From Aeromonas schubertii (lineage in GTDB: Bacteria > Pseudomonadota > Gammaproteobacteria > Enterobacterales > Aeromonadaceae): 64,000 nucleotides of DNA. Position 1 is the first letter of the stretch. Every line of letters starts with the position of its first letter. Shown here one piece after another: positions 45,316 to 54,368 of the stretch. The DNA is taken from positions 151,382 to 215,381 of the forward strand of contig NZ_CDDB01000039.1 of NCBI RefSeq assembly GCF_000820105.1, given 5' to 3'. A program made the translations under genes and the position numbers. Under the pieces are notes generated by a model. The model saw nothing but the letters and a program-made list of their open reading frames with translations. It was not told the DNA's origin and searched no databases.

Positions 45316-46212
45316 ATGAAGATCCACTCCGATGAGTTGATGCAGTTCGTGGCCGTGGTGGAGGCGGGCAGTTTTCGCCAGGCGGCCGACAACCTCGGCA
45401 TCGACAACTCGGCCCTCAGCCGGGGCGTGAAGCGCCTCGAGCAGAAGCTCTCCACCGTGCTGCTCAACCGCACCACCCGGCGCCTGGGCCTGACCGAAGA
45501 GGGGGCCTGGCTCTATCAGAAGGCGCTCACGATCATCGCCGAGATGGCCGAGGTGGAAGGGACGCTCCTGATGCGCCGGGAGCAGCCCGAGGGGATCTTG
45601 CGAGTCGACGCCGCCACCCCCTTTATCCTGCACCAGCTGGTGCCCCTCATCGGCTGTTTTCGGCAGCGTTATCCGCGTATCGAGCTGCAGCTGCACAGCT
45701 CGGAGGGGTTTATCAACCTGATGGAGCGCCGGGTCGATGTGGCCATCCGCATCGGCGAGCTGGAGGACTCCTCCCTGCGCGTCATGCCCCTCGGGCGCAC
45801 GCGCATTCGCCTGCTGGCCTCACCCGCCTACCTCGCTCGCAGTGGTACACCCGAGACGGTGGCAAGCCTGAGCCAGCACACCCTGCTTGGGTTTATCGCG
45901 CCCGATCACCTCAATCACTGGCCCCTTCGCTCGGCCTTGGGGGACCGCCTGCCGGTGACCCCCGGCCTTTGCGCCAGCAGCGGCGAGACCCTGCGCCAGC
46001 TGGCCCTGGCCGGGGAGGGGATCGTCTGTCTGTCCGACTTTATGACCGGCGAGGATAGGGCCAGCGGGGCCCTGGTTGAGGTGCTGGCCAGCGCCAACAG
46101 CGGTGCCTCGCGCCCGATTAATGCCGTCTTCTACTCCGATGCCCAGCGCGATCCGCGCCTGCGTGTCTGGCTCGACTTTCTCAAAGCCAGCCTCGGTGAG
46201 GGGGCTCTCTAG
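45316..46212 (+). CDS. LysR-type transcriptional regulator
   Basis: A 298-residue regulator: N-terminal winged helix (LMQFVAVVEAGSFRQAADNLGIDNSALSRGVKRLE) and a C-terminal effector-binding domain (about 90-295, with RRVDVAIRIGELEDSSL). It belongs to the group of YafC/DmlR-like regulators. It is divergent from the HlyD/DUF2955 unit with 106 bp between starts, so control of that efflux unit is likely. Confidence 0.92.
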   Translation: MKIHSDELMQFVAVVEAGSFRQAADNLGIDNSALSRGVKRLEQKLSTVLLNRTTRRLGLTEEGAWLYQKALTIIAEMAEVEGTLLMRREQPEGILRVDAATPFILHQLVPLIGCFRQRYPRIELQLHSSEGFINLMERRVDVAIRIGELEDSSLRVMPLGRTRIRLLASPAYLARSGTPETVASLSQHTLLGFIAPDHLNHWPLRSALGDRLPVTPGLCASSGETLRQLALAGEGIVCLSDFMTGEDRASGALVEVLASANSGASRPINAVFYSDAQRDPRLRVWLDFLKASLGEGAL

Positions 46213-46231
46213 GCGCATCGGCAAAAACGTC

Positions 46232-46258
46232 AGGCCCCGCAGTGCGGGGCCTCTCTTT
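46232..46258 (+). terminator. Rho-independent terminator after the LysR gene
   Basis: AGGCCCCGC and GCGGGGCCT pair around AGT, followed by CTCTTT. It starts 19 bp after the stop codon. Confidence 0.8.
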
Positions 46259-46266
46259 GGCGGGGA

Positions 46267-47373
46267 TCAGGCGGCCGAGCCGTCGGCCCTGGGGTAATCG
46301 GTCAGCCCCTTGGCGCTGCCGCCAAACAGGGTGGCCGGATCGTGCTGGGCCCAGGGTTGATCGCGGCGGATCCGCTCCGGCAGGTCCGGGTTGGCGACGA
46401 AGGGGCGGCCAAAGCCCACCAGGTCGGCCCAACCCTCGGCGATGGCGGCGCGGGCGCGTGCCGCGTCGTATTTGCCGGCGTAGATGAGGGTGCCCGGATA
46501 GGCCGCACGCAAAGCCTGTTTGAAGTCGACGCCCATCAGGGGGGCATCGTCCCAGTCAGCCTCGGCGATGTGCAGGTAGACCACGCCGAGCTCGCCGAGC
46601 AGGCGCGCGGCGGCGGTGTAGGTCTGCTCGGGATCGGCGTCGACCGTGCCGTTGAGGGTGGTGAGCGGCGCCAGACGCACGCCGACCCGCTCCATGCCGA
46701 TCTCGGCGCCGACCGCCTCGACCACCTCGCGCAGGAAGCGCAGGCGGTTGTCGAGGGAGCCGCCGTAGCAGTCTGTGCGGGCGTTGGATTCCGAGTCGAG
46801 AAACTGGTTGATGAGATAACCGTTGGCCCCGTGCAGCTCGATGCCATCAAAGCCCGCCGCCATGGCGTTGCGGGCCGCCTGGCGAAACGCCTGCACCACG
46901 TCGGCAATCTCTTGGACCGAAAGGGCGCGTGGAGTAACGGTTTCCACAAAGCCCGGGGCATTGTCCTTGTCCACAAACACCCGCACCCCCTCGGCGCGCA
47001 GGGCCGAGGCGCTGACCGGTTGGGCACCGCCTATGTTGTCCGGGTGGGTGACGCGACCCACATGCCAGAGCTGGGCGAAGATGGTGCCCCCGTTGGCATG
47101 CACCGCATCGGTCACGGTACGCCAGCCGGCCACCTGCTCGGGGCTATAGATGCCGGGGGTCCAGGCGTAGCCCTTACCGAGGGGGGAGATCTGGGTGCCT
47201 TCGCTCACGATAAGGCCGGCACCGGCACGCTGGGCATAATAGGTGGCCATCAGCTCGGTGGCCACGTCGCCAGGCTGGGCGGCGCGCGAGCGGGTCATGG
47301 GCGGCATGACGATGCGATTGGAGAGGGTCAGCCGGCCAAGGGTAAAGGGGGTGAAGAGGAGATCGGGTTGCAT
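46267..47373 (-). CDS. nemA: Old yellow enzyme family ene-reductase (NemA-like)
   Basis: A 368-residue FMN-dependent reductase of activated alkenes, N-ethylmaleimide and nitro compounds. Motifs: NRIVMPPMTRSRA at the start, AQLWHVGRVTHP, the substrate-binding pair in DGIELHGANGYLINQFL, and SNARTDCYGGSLDNR. NemA in E. coli has 365 residues. It is convergent with the LysR gene, and the linked NemR repressor of E. coli is not present here. Confidence 0.9.
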   Translation of the reverse strand: MQPDLLFTPFTLGRLTLSNRIVMPPMTRSRAAQPGDVATELMATYYAQRAGAGLIVSEGTQISPLGKGYAWTPGIYSPEQVAGWRTVTDAVHANGGTIFAQLWHVGRVTHPDNIGGAQPVSASALRAEGVRVFVDKDNAPGFVETVTPRALSVQEIADVVQAFRQAARNAMAAGFDGIELHGANGYLINQFLDSESNARTDCYGGSLDNRLRFLREVVEAVGAEIGMERVGVRLAPLTTLNGTVDADPEQTYTAAARLLGELGVVYLHIAEADWDDAPLMGVDFKQALRAAYPGTLIYAGKYDAARARAAIAEGWADLVGFGRPFVANPDLPERIRRDQPWAQHDPATLFGGSAKGLTDYPRADGSAA

Positions 47374-47482
47374 GGGGAGCCTCGAGAGGTGTCAAACAGA
47401 GGGCTCCAGCATAGGGGGCGTGTTATTGTCAAAAAAGGCCATTAACAGCAAAGCAGTGCTGCATTTATCGCAGCAATAGAGG

Positions 47483-47505
47483 GAGAAGAGGGGGCATGAG
47501 CCCCC
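47483..47505 (-). terminator. Possible terminator after the helper gene
   Basis: On the minus strand GGGGGCTCATGCCCCC is a 6-bp GC stem with a 4-nt loop, followed by TCTTCTCCC. The T-run is weak. It sits just after the stop at 47513. Confidence 0.55.
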
Positions 47506-47512
47506 GCTGTGG

Positions 47513-48274
47513 TTATTCCCGAACGGGTGTGGCGGGCGTAAAGAAGTCGCGCCGAAAGCGTCCGATGGCCGCTTCCCGCTCGGCCTGCCAGCTCGCCTCA
47601 TCCATGGCGTCCCGGCGCAGGGCCAGGTTTGCCTCCAGCTCGGCCAAGGCCTCCTGGTAGTGGCGGCGCTCGGTCCGTTGGGCCTGTTGCTGCGCCTCGA
47701 AGGCGAGGGTGGCACTGGCCTGCTCCCTTGGCAGAAAGTGGCGTGCCATCGGCGCCACGGGATCATCGGGCCAGAGCTGACGCGCCTGCTGCAGGCGGGC
47801 TGCGGGATTGAAAAGATCGGGAGCCAGGGCCGGCTCATCGTGAGCCCACTGATCCTGCAGGCTCGAGAGCGCGGCCAGGCGCTCGCCCTGCGAGAGCCCT
47901 TCGGTCGCCTCGGCGAGGGCCTCCAGGGCGAGGGCGTAGCGTCCTTGCACCAGCAGGGCCGAGGGCAGCTCCCCGAGCAGGGACGACAGGGCCGCCACCT
48001 TGTCACTGAGGGGGGCGTCGCTCGATTGCGCCTCCCCGGCGAGCAGGCTCTCCTGCCCGGGACTCAGCGGTGGCAAGGGCTCGACAGCCGGCGCGGTCGC
48101 AGCCGCGGGCGGCGTGCTGGGCGCCTGTCGAAGCGTCTCCTGCGCGAGCGGGTGGGCCTGCGGCGCGGGAAGCGGGGCCCCGGGCGCGGCACCTGTTTGT
48201 GCGGGGCCGTCTGCGGGCCACAGCAGCCAGACGCCGAGCAGGCAGAGGGCGAGCGCCCCCAGCCGCGCCTTCAT
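47513..48274 (-). CDS. Membrane-anchored helical protein, possible lipase-chaperone-like helper
   Basis: A 253-residue protein with an N-terminal hydrophobic anchor (about 5-22), an Ala/Pro-rich linker (about 24-70), then helices to the end (KVAALSSLLGEL; ALALEALAEATEGLSQGERLAALSSLQDQW; EAQQQAQRTERRHYQEALAELEANLALRRDAM). The anchor, Ala/Pro linker, helical arms layout recalls lipase-specific foldases (Lif), but I do not find the usual RxxFDY motif, so homology is unproven. ATG 48274 overlaps the stop of the upstream phospholipase gene as ATGA. Confidence 0.6.
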   Translation of the reverse strand: MKARLGALALCLLGVWLLWPADGPAQTGAAPGAPLPAPQAHPLAQETLRQAPSTPPAAATAPAVEPLPPLSPGQESLLAGEAQSSDAPLSDKVAALSSLLGELPSALLVQGRYALALEALAEATEGLSQGERLAALSSLQDQWAHDEPALAPDLFNPAARLQQARQLWPDDPVAPMARHFLPREQASATLAFEAQQQAQRTERRHYQEALAELEANLALRRDAMDEASWQAEREAAIGRFRRDFFTPATPVRE

Positions 48275-49569
48275 CGACTCACCTCGGCCTGTACCGGGAA
48301 GTGATCCGAGAGGTTGCTCTCGGGCCAGATCCCGGCGGCGCTGGTACGCGGTATGGCCACCGTGTTGCGGTTTGCACTGGCCGGGGCGTAATCCTGGCTC
48401 ACCATGACGTAGTCCAGATACTCCACGTTGGCGCCACCCGAGAGCAGGCCGCCGGAGTAGGCGTTGACGCGCGGATCGAAGGTGGCATCCCAACCGGCAT
48501 AGCCGGGCTCGCCGGCGTTGAGGCCCGCCAGCATGCCGGCGTAGTCGTCCGGGAACTTGCGCTTGTTGACGTTAAAGTCGCCCCCATAGAGCACTGTATC
48601 CCCCTTGGGGATGGCCAGACGCGCGGCGAAGTCGCGGATCTGGCGGAACTGGGTCTGACGGATGGCGCGGGCGGCGTCGGTATCGAAGGAGGCGGCATGG
48701 GTGGCGAACAGGTGCCAGGCCTTGCCCCCCTTGATCACCTCGGCATAGACCACCCCCTTGTCGGCGAAGCAGTCGGTGCCGGTGCAGTCGGGATAGACGA
48801 ACTGGGCCTCGCGCACTATGGGGTAACGGCTGACGATCACCACGCCCCCGTCGTGAATGTTGATGCCGGGCTTGTCGAGCACCTTGGTCTGGTAGGGATA
48901 CTCCCTGGCCAGTGCCTGCAAGAAGGCGTCGCGCCGCCCGTCGAACACCTCTTGCAGCAGCAGGGCGTCATACCCCTTGAGGTGTGATGGCAGCAGGGCC
49001 AGCCGTTCGCCGATGCGCTTGGCGATGACGGGAAGGGCCCAGATGTTGTAGGTAGCGACCGAGAGGCGCCCCTCGTCGGGTGATGGGGTGGGCGCACTCT
49101 GGGGCGCCGTGATCTGATAGTCGAGATCGTCATAGCGGCCGGTATAGCGGGCGGCAAAGGCGAGTTCGCTGGCGCCGGAGAGACGATGGATGGTGCGATC
49201 CGACAGCCAGCCCGAGCTGCTCTCCTCGGTGGCGCCCCCGTGGCGCAGGCTGGTGTTCCACCAGGTGCCGACCATCTCCTGACTCAGGGTGTAGCGGCTG
49301 CCGTCGGCGGTGGTGACCCGGGTCTCGAAGCGATCGACCTGACCGGCCTTGACCCCCTCGTAGCGGTTGAAACTCAGTACCATGGCCCGCTCCCAGGGAC
49401 CAAGTTCCTGGCGGTGCTGGGTCCACTGACTTCCCTCTTGCAGGGGGCCATCGTGGCGCACCTCGATCTGAACCGGCTCGGGGCCGTTATTGGTGAGATA
49501 GACATCTGTGTCGGCCAGGGCGAAGGCGCTGGTGAGCAGCAGAGGAAGGGCTAACCGGGCGTGGTACAT
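48271..49569 (-). CDS. Secreted sphingomyelinase C/phospholipase (DNase I-like fold)
   Basis: A 432-residue protein with a signal peptide (about 1-19, LALPLLLTSAFALA). An N-terminal beta domain (about 20-165) precedes an exonuclease-endonuclease-phosphatase domain with VATYNIWALP, the metal glutamate in LLLQEVFDGRRDAF, ATHAASF, GGDFNVN and the catalytic histidine in NLSDHFPVQ. This arrangement is that of bacterial neutral sphingomyelinases and haemolytic phospholipases. A CTGTDCF cysteine pair may form a disulfide. Host membrane activity is plausible but inferred. Confidence 0.88.
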   Translation of the reverse strand: MYHARLALPLLLTSAFALADTDVYLTNNGPEPVQIEVRHDGPLQEGSQWTQHRQELGPWERAMVLSFNRYEGVKAGQVDRFETRVTTADGSRYTLSQEMVGTWWNTSLRHGGATEESSSGWLSDRTIHRLSGASELAFAARYTGRYDDLDYQITAPQSAPTPSPDEGRLSVATYNIWALPVIAKRIGERLALLPSHLKGYDALLLQEVFDGRRDAFLQALAREYPYQTKVLDKPGINIHDGGVVIVSRYPIVREAQFVYPDCTGTDCFADKGVVYAEVIKGGKAWHLFATHAASFDTDAARAIRQTQFRQIRDFAARLAIPKGDTVLYGGDFNVNKRKFPDDYAGMLAGLNAGEPGYAGWDATFDPRVNAYSGGLLSGGANVEYLDYVMVSQDYAPASANRNTVAIPRTSAAGIWPESNLSDHFPVQAEVSR

Positions 49570-49677
49570 GAGTGACTCCTTGTCATTGGATGGAATGTGC
49601 CCGTGTTATGCCGGGCACAGGAGTCACTTCATTTACATATTTGTTACAACTCGGTGAAAGACCCTATATGGGGGGGA

Positions 49678-50592
49678 TCACAACCAGCGCTTCTCGGCGG
49701 TGAAGCAGACCGATAGCCAGGCATCTCCCAGGGTGTCGCCGAGGCGGCTCCAGAGCTCCTGGCGCAGGGCATCCTGGCGGGCGATGGGCCACTCCTGGCC
49801 CTGGGGCACCAGAATATTGAGTTCGAGATCGAAGCGGCGGCCGCTCTTGGCCAGATGGCTGTAGCACTCGACCCCGTAGCGATCGCGAAGGGCCTGCACC
49901 TCTTGGTGCACCCTTTGCTGTACCTCCCCCCTGGGGGCGATTTTCAGCACCTCGCGCAGATTGCGTCCGAGTACCTTGATGGGGATCAGGGTGGCACACA
50001 GGGCCAGCACCGAGACCAGCACAGGGTCGATATAGCGGTTGTAGTGGCCATAACCCGCCTGCTCGAGGAGCAGGGCGATGACAAATCCCACCAGCAGGGT
50101 GGCACTCAAAATGGTGTCGACCAGCCACTCCTTGGCATCGACCCGCACCAGCTCGGAGCCGGTGCGCCGTGCCACCTTGGCCTCCAGGGTGTAGATCCCG
50201 GCACAGAAGAGGGTTGAGATGCCGGCGTAGAGCAGGGCGTGGTCGAGCGCTATCTCTCGTCCCCCCTGGCGCAGTGCGGTGATCCCCTCCCCGAGGGCAA
50301 CCAGACAGAGGGTCAGTATGAGGGCGCCATTGATGACGTTGGCGATGGGCTCGAAGTGGGCATAGCCGTATTGGAAGCGGGCGTCGTGGGGGCGGGTGAC
50401 CAGATAGGCGGTGACCAGACCCAGACCCGTCATCCCCATGCTGAAGAGGGTGAAGATGCCGTCGAGCAAGATGGCATGGGAGCCGACAAACAAACCGTAG
50501 GCGATGCCGAAGGTGGCAAAACCGATACAGCCAAACAGAGAGAGGGTGAGGGCCTGTTTCTCTGTACTGATAACATGGCTAAGAGAAGCCAT
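49678..50592 (-). CDS. Cation diffusion facilitator family transporter with altered metal site
   Basis: A 304-residue protein with six hydrophobic segments and a C-terminal cytoplasmic domain (about 210-304), the CDF layout. In YiiP-like transporters, the site A ligands are D-x3-D in segment 2 and H-x3-D in segment 5. Here these read DGIFT and EWLVD, so one aspartate and the histidine are replaced. The substrate may therefore differ from Zn or Fe. ATG 50592 has GGAGG at 6 nt. It is divergent from ydiJ. Confidence 0.82.
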   Translation of the reverse strand: MASLSHVISTEKQALTLSLFGCIGFATFGIAYGLFVGSHAILLDGIFTLFSMGMTGLGLVTAYLVTRPHDARFQYGYAHFEPIANVINGALILTLCLVALGEGITALRQGGREIALDHALLYAGISTLFCAGIYTLEAKVARRTGSELVRVDAKEWLVDTILSATLLVGFVIALLLEQAGYGHYNRYIDPVLVSVLALCATLIPIKVLGRNLREVLKIAPRGEVQQRVHQEVQALRDRYGVECYSHLAKSGRRFDLELNILVPQGQEWPIARQDALRQELWSRLGDTLGDAWLSVCFTAEKRWL

Positions 50593-50805
50593 AACAATCC
50601 TCCATAGGTAGTCAAACAAGGTGGTGGAAAGGTGCCTGACAGGCTTGATCCCGCCGCCGTCGTGGCTGGTATACTGCCCGCCGACGAATAACAAGATGTG
50701 AGCGAATGTCGGACGGCGTGGATGCCGGCCGCATTGTGGTCGCCGGAGCGCCGGCTGGAGCAGCATGTCGACTGACATGGTTAAACAAGCAGGGAACAAG
50801 GATTC

Positions 50806-53800
50806 ATGATCCCGAGACTCGATTATCAAGGCAGTGTGTCCCCTCTCGTCCTGGCTTTCCTCGATGCCTTGAGGGCAGGAGGCTTTCAGGGCGATATGGA
50901 CAGGTCATATGCGGGCCGGCTCGCGATGGCGACGGACAACAGCGTCTATCAGGTGACGCCCCAGGCGGTGCTCTTCCCAAGAGACGCCGACGACATCAGC
51001 CGTATGCTGACCCTGGCACAGGAGTCCCGCTACCGGGAGCTGACGTTTTCTCCCCGGGGCGGCGGCACCGGCACCAATGGCCAGTCTTTAAGCGCCGGCA
51101 TTATCGTCGATCTCTCCCGATATATGAACCGGATCATGGAAATCAATCCCGAGCAGGGGTGGGTGCGGGTCCAGGCGGGGGTCATCAAGGATCAGCTCAA
51201 TGCCGCCCTCAAGCCCCACGGTTTCTTCTTCTCTCCCGATCTCTCCACTTCCAACCGCGCCACCATAGGCGGCATGGTCAACACCGATGCCTCGGGGCAG
51301 GGCTCACTCGTTTACGGCAAGACCTCGGATCACGTGCTCGGTCTCAAGGCGGTGCTGGAAAATGGCGACATCATCGCTACCGAGCCCCTCAAGGGCGCGC
51401 GTCTTGCCGACAAGCTGGCCCTCAAGAGCCGGGAAGGGGAGGTCTATCGTACCCTCTATCGCATCGGCCGCGAGCGCCGCGCCGATATCGAGGCGACCTT
51501 CCCCAGGCTCAACCGTTTCCTGACTGGCTATGATCTCAAGCACCTCTATGACCCCGCCGAGGATGCCCTCGACGTGAGCCGGGTGCTGTGCGGCTCGGAA
51601 GGCTCCCTCGGTTTTATCGTCGAGGCGCGCCTCAACATCACCCCCATCCCCCGCTTTCGCACCCTGGTCAACGTCAAGTACGACAGCTTTCCGTCAGCCC
51701 TGCGCAGCGCCCCCTTTATGGTGGCGGCCGAGGCCCTCTCGGTGGAGACGGTGGACTCGCGGGTGCTCAACCTGGCCAAGGCCGACATCATCTGGCACTC
51801 GGTGAGCAGCCTCATCGAGGAGGTGCCGGGCAAGCGGATGGACGGGCTCAACATCGTCGAATTTGCCGATCTTGACGAGGCCGAGCACGCCGCCAAGGTC
51901 GCCGAGTTGTGCCGGCGCATCGACGCGCTGATGGCACGCGGCGAGGCGGGCATCATCGGCTATCAGGTGTGTGACCACCTGCCGAGCATCGAGACCATCT
52001 ATGCCATGCGAAAGAAATCGGTGGGGCTGCTTGGCAATGCCGACGGGCGCAAGAAGCCGGTCGCCTTTGCCGAGGATACGGCTGTGCCGCCGGAGTCCCT
52101 GGCCGACTTCATCATGGAGTTTCGCGCCCTGCTCGACGAGCACGGCCTCGACTACGGTATGTTTGGTCACGTGGATGCCGGCGTCTTGCACGTGCGCCCG
52201 GCCCTGGACATGTGCGATCCCGAGCAGGAGGTGATGCTGCGGCGCATCTCGGATCGGGTGGTGGCGCTGACCGCCAAATACGGCGGCTTGATGTGGGGCG
52301 AGCACGGCAAGGGGTTCCGCTCCGAGTACGGTCCCGCCTTCTTCGGTGAGTTGTGGGAGGAGCTGCAGCGAGTCAAGGGGGCATTCGACCCCAATAACCG
52401 TCTCAATCCGGGCAAGATCTGTACCCCCTTCGACAGTACCGCCGAGCTGGTGTCGGTGGACGGCCCCAAGCGTGGCAAGTATGACCGCCAGATCCCGGTG
52501 GCGGTGCGCGAGAGCTACACCCGGGCGCTGGACTGCAACGGTAACGGTCTGTGCTTTACCTTCGAGACCGACTCCCCCATGTGCCCCTCGGTCAAGGTGA
52601 GCCGCGACCGGCGTCACTCCCCCAAGGGACGCGCCGGCCTGATGCGCGAGTGGCTGCGCCAGCTGGCCCTGCAGGGATTCGATCCCCTCGCCGAAGAGGT
52701 GGCCCTGCAGTCGGGCGGTGTACGCTTCAAGCAGATTGTCGACAAGGTGCGCAACACCTGGGCTCGCTCGCGTGGTCAGTACGACTTCTCTCACGAGGTG
52801 ATGGAGGCGATGGAGGGGTGTCTGGCGTGCAAGGCGTGCACCAGCCAGTGCCCCATCAAGGTGGATGTGCCGAGCTTTCGCTCCCGTTTCATGCAGCTCT
52901 ACCACAGCCGCTACCTGCGCGCCCCCAAGGACTACTTCGTCGGCACGGTAGAGAGCTATACCCCCCTGATGGCCAAGGCGCCGCGCATGGTCAACTTCTT
53001 CCTGGAAAAGGAGTGGATGCAGAAGGCGAGCGAGAAGGTGCTCGGCATGGTGGATGTGCCCCTGCTGTCGGTACCGACCCTGGCCGAGTCGCTGCACGAC
53101 CACAAGGCGCGTTACTTTGACTTGCCGGGGCTCGAGCGCATGAGTGCCGAGCAACGCCAGAAGGTGGTGCTGATCGTGCAAGATCCCTTCACCAGCTACT
53201 ACGATGCCCCCGTGGTGCGGGATCTGGTGCACCTGTGTGGCAGGCTCGGTTACCAGCCCTACCTGCTCCCCTTCAAGCCCAATGGCAAGCCCCAGCATGT
53301 GAAGGGGTTCCTGCGCGCCTTTGCCCGCACCGCCGCCAACACGGCCCAGTTTCTGGGCAAGGTGGCCCGCCTCGGGGTGCCCCTTATCGGGGTCGATCCG
53401 GCCATGGTGCTCTGCTACCGGGACGAGTACGTCAAGGCCCTGGGGGAGGCGCGCGGTGAGTTCAAGGTGCTGCTGCCCCAGGAGTGGCTGCTCTCGCTGC
53501 CGGCCCCCGAGGTTGAGGCCAGCGGTGACGAGCCATGGTACCTGTTTGGACATTGCACCGAGAAGACCGCCCTGCCGGCCAGCACCCAACAGTGGAAGCA
53601 GGTATTCGAGCGCTTTGGTGCCCGCCTCGAGGCGGTGGCGGTGGGATGCTGCGGCATGGCCGGTACCTATGGCCACGACGCCCGCCATCTGGAGCGCTCG
53701 CGCGCCATCTATGGGTTGAGCTGGGCCGAGCCCCTCTCGCGGCTGCCCAAAGAGCGCTGCCTCGCCACCGGCTATTCGTGTCGCAGTCAGGTGGGACGTA

Positions 53801-53853
53801 TGGAGGGGGAGAAGCTCAAGCACCCGCTGCAGGCGCTGCTCGAGCGGCTGTGA
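50806..53853 (+). CDS. ydiJ: YdiJ-type FAD and iron-sulfur oxidoreductase (D-2-hydroxyacid dehydrogenase family)
   Basis: A 1015-residue fusion; E. coli YdiJ has 1018. Domains: FAD-binding type 4 (about 45-285, SPRGGGTGTNGQSL and SPDLSTSNRATIGGMV), FAD-oxidase C-terminal (about 290-545), then an iron-sulfur part with CNGNGLCFTFETDSPMCPS and a C-x2-C-x2-C-x3-CP motif near residue 670 (CLACKACTSQCP), and a CCG-type domain near the end (GCCGMAGTYG). It probably oxidises a D-2-hydroxy acid such as D-2-hydroxyglutarate or D-lactate and passes electrons to quinone. Confidence 0.93.
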   Translation: MIPRLDYQGSVSPLVLAFLDALRAGGFQGDMDRSYAGRLAMATDNSVYQVTPQAVLFPRDADDISRMLTLAQESRYRELTFSPRGGGTGTNGQSLSAGIIVDLSRYMNRIMEINPEQGWVRVQAGVIKDQLNAALKPHGFFFSPDLSTSNRATIGGMVNTDASGQGSLVYGKTSDHVLGLKAVLENGDIIATEPLKGARLADKLALKSREGEVYRTLYRIGRERRADIEATFPRLNRFLTGYDLKHLYDPAEDALDVSRVLCGSEGSLGFIVEARLNITPIPRFRTLVNVKYDSFPSALRSAPFMVAAEALSVETVDSRVLNLAKADIIWHSVSSLIEEVPGKRMDGLNIVEFADLDEAEHAAKVAELCRRIDALMARGEAGIIGYQVCDHLPSIETIYAMRKKSVGLLGNADGRKKPVAFAEDTAVPPESLADFIMEFRALLDEHGLDYGMFGHVDAGVLHVRPALDMCDPEQEVMLRRISDRVVALTAKYGGLMWGEHGKGFRSEYGPAFFGELWEELQRVKGAFDPNNRLNPGKICTPFDSTAELVSVDGPKRGKYDRQIPVAVRESYTRALDCNGNGLCFTFETDSPMCPSVKVSRDRRHSPKGRAGLMREWLRQLALQGFDPLAEEVALQSGGVRFKQIVDKVRNTWARSRGQYDFSHEVMEAMEGCLACKACTSQCPIKVDVPSFRSRFMQLYHSRYLRAPKDYFVGTVESYTPLMAKAPRMVNFFLEKEWMQKASEKVLGMVDVPLLSVPTLAESLHDHKARYFDLPGLERMSAEQRQKVVLIVQDPFTSYYDAPVVRDLVHLCGRLGYQPYLLPFKPNGKPQHVKGFLRAFARTAANTAQFLGKVARLGVPLIGVDPAMVLCYRDEYVKALGEARGEFKVLLPQEWLLSLPAPEVEASGDEPWYLFGHCTEKTALPASTQQWKQVFERFGARLEAVAVGCCGMAGTYGHDARHLERSRAIYGLSWAEPLSRLPKERCLATGYSCRSQVGRMEGEKLKHPLQALLERL

Positions 53854-54338
53854 TGCTCAAACCCAGCAAGCGCTTCCTGGTGCCCGAGGAGTACTGCCAC
53901 GCCCGTTTCGTGCTCAAGGGGTGTGGCGAGGCTCAGGCGGTGGTGGAGTATGTGGCACTGATGCGCGAGCGAGAGCGGCTGCATCAGCTGTTTCGCTCCG
54001 ATGACCCCTGGCCGTCGGCGCACTTCTCCCTGGCCCAGCACGAGGCGGATCTGGAGTGGCAGGTATCGGAGTTTCGCGCCCGTCGCTCCTTTGTCTACTC
54101 GGTGTGGGATGCCGCCGAGACGAAGCTTATCGGGGGCGTCTACCTCTACCCCTCGCTGCTGCCCGGGGTGCAGGTGGAGGCCTTCTTCTGGCTTGTCGGG
54201 GAGGCCCCCATCGATGAGGAGAGCTTTGGCCTGGCGCTACGGCGCTGGCTGGTCAACCGCTGGCACTGGAAGCAGCCCGTGTTTCCCGGCCGTGACATGC
54301 CCTGGGTAGAGTGGCCCGGGGTCACTTATCCCTGGTAG
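53853..54338 (+). CDS. GNAT-like N-acetyltransferase
   Basis: A 161-residue protein whose ATG overlaps the ydiJ stop by one base (TGATG), so it is coupled to it. SDDPWPSAHFSLAQHEADLEWQ, RSFVYSVWDAAETKLIGGVYLYPS and FFWLVGEAP resemble a GNAT subgroup, but the acetyl-CoA loop is not clear (no RxxGxG). It may be a divergent or inactive member. The rest of the locus, ydiJ and menI, is as in E. coli, so this gene is an insertion in that order. Confidence 0.65.
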   Translation: MLKPSKRFLVPEEYCHARFVLKGCGEAQAVVEYVALMRERERLHQLFRSDDPWPSAHFSLAQHEADLEWQVSEFRARRSFVYSVWDAAETKLIGGVYLYPSLLPGVQVEAFFWLVGEAPIDEESFGLALRRWLVNRWHWKQPVFPGRDMPWVEWPGVTYPW

Positions 54339-54368
54339 CCGAAGGCTACACCTGTGTAGAGAAGAGCA

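Noticed and set aside
51694-53823. A 709-residue minus-strand frame inside ydiJ
   Set aside because: It is the antisense shadow of ydiJ, whose domains and cysteines are intact.
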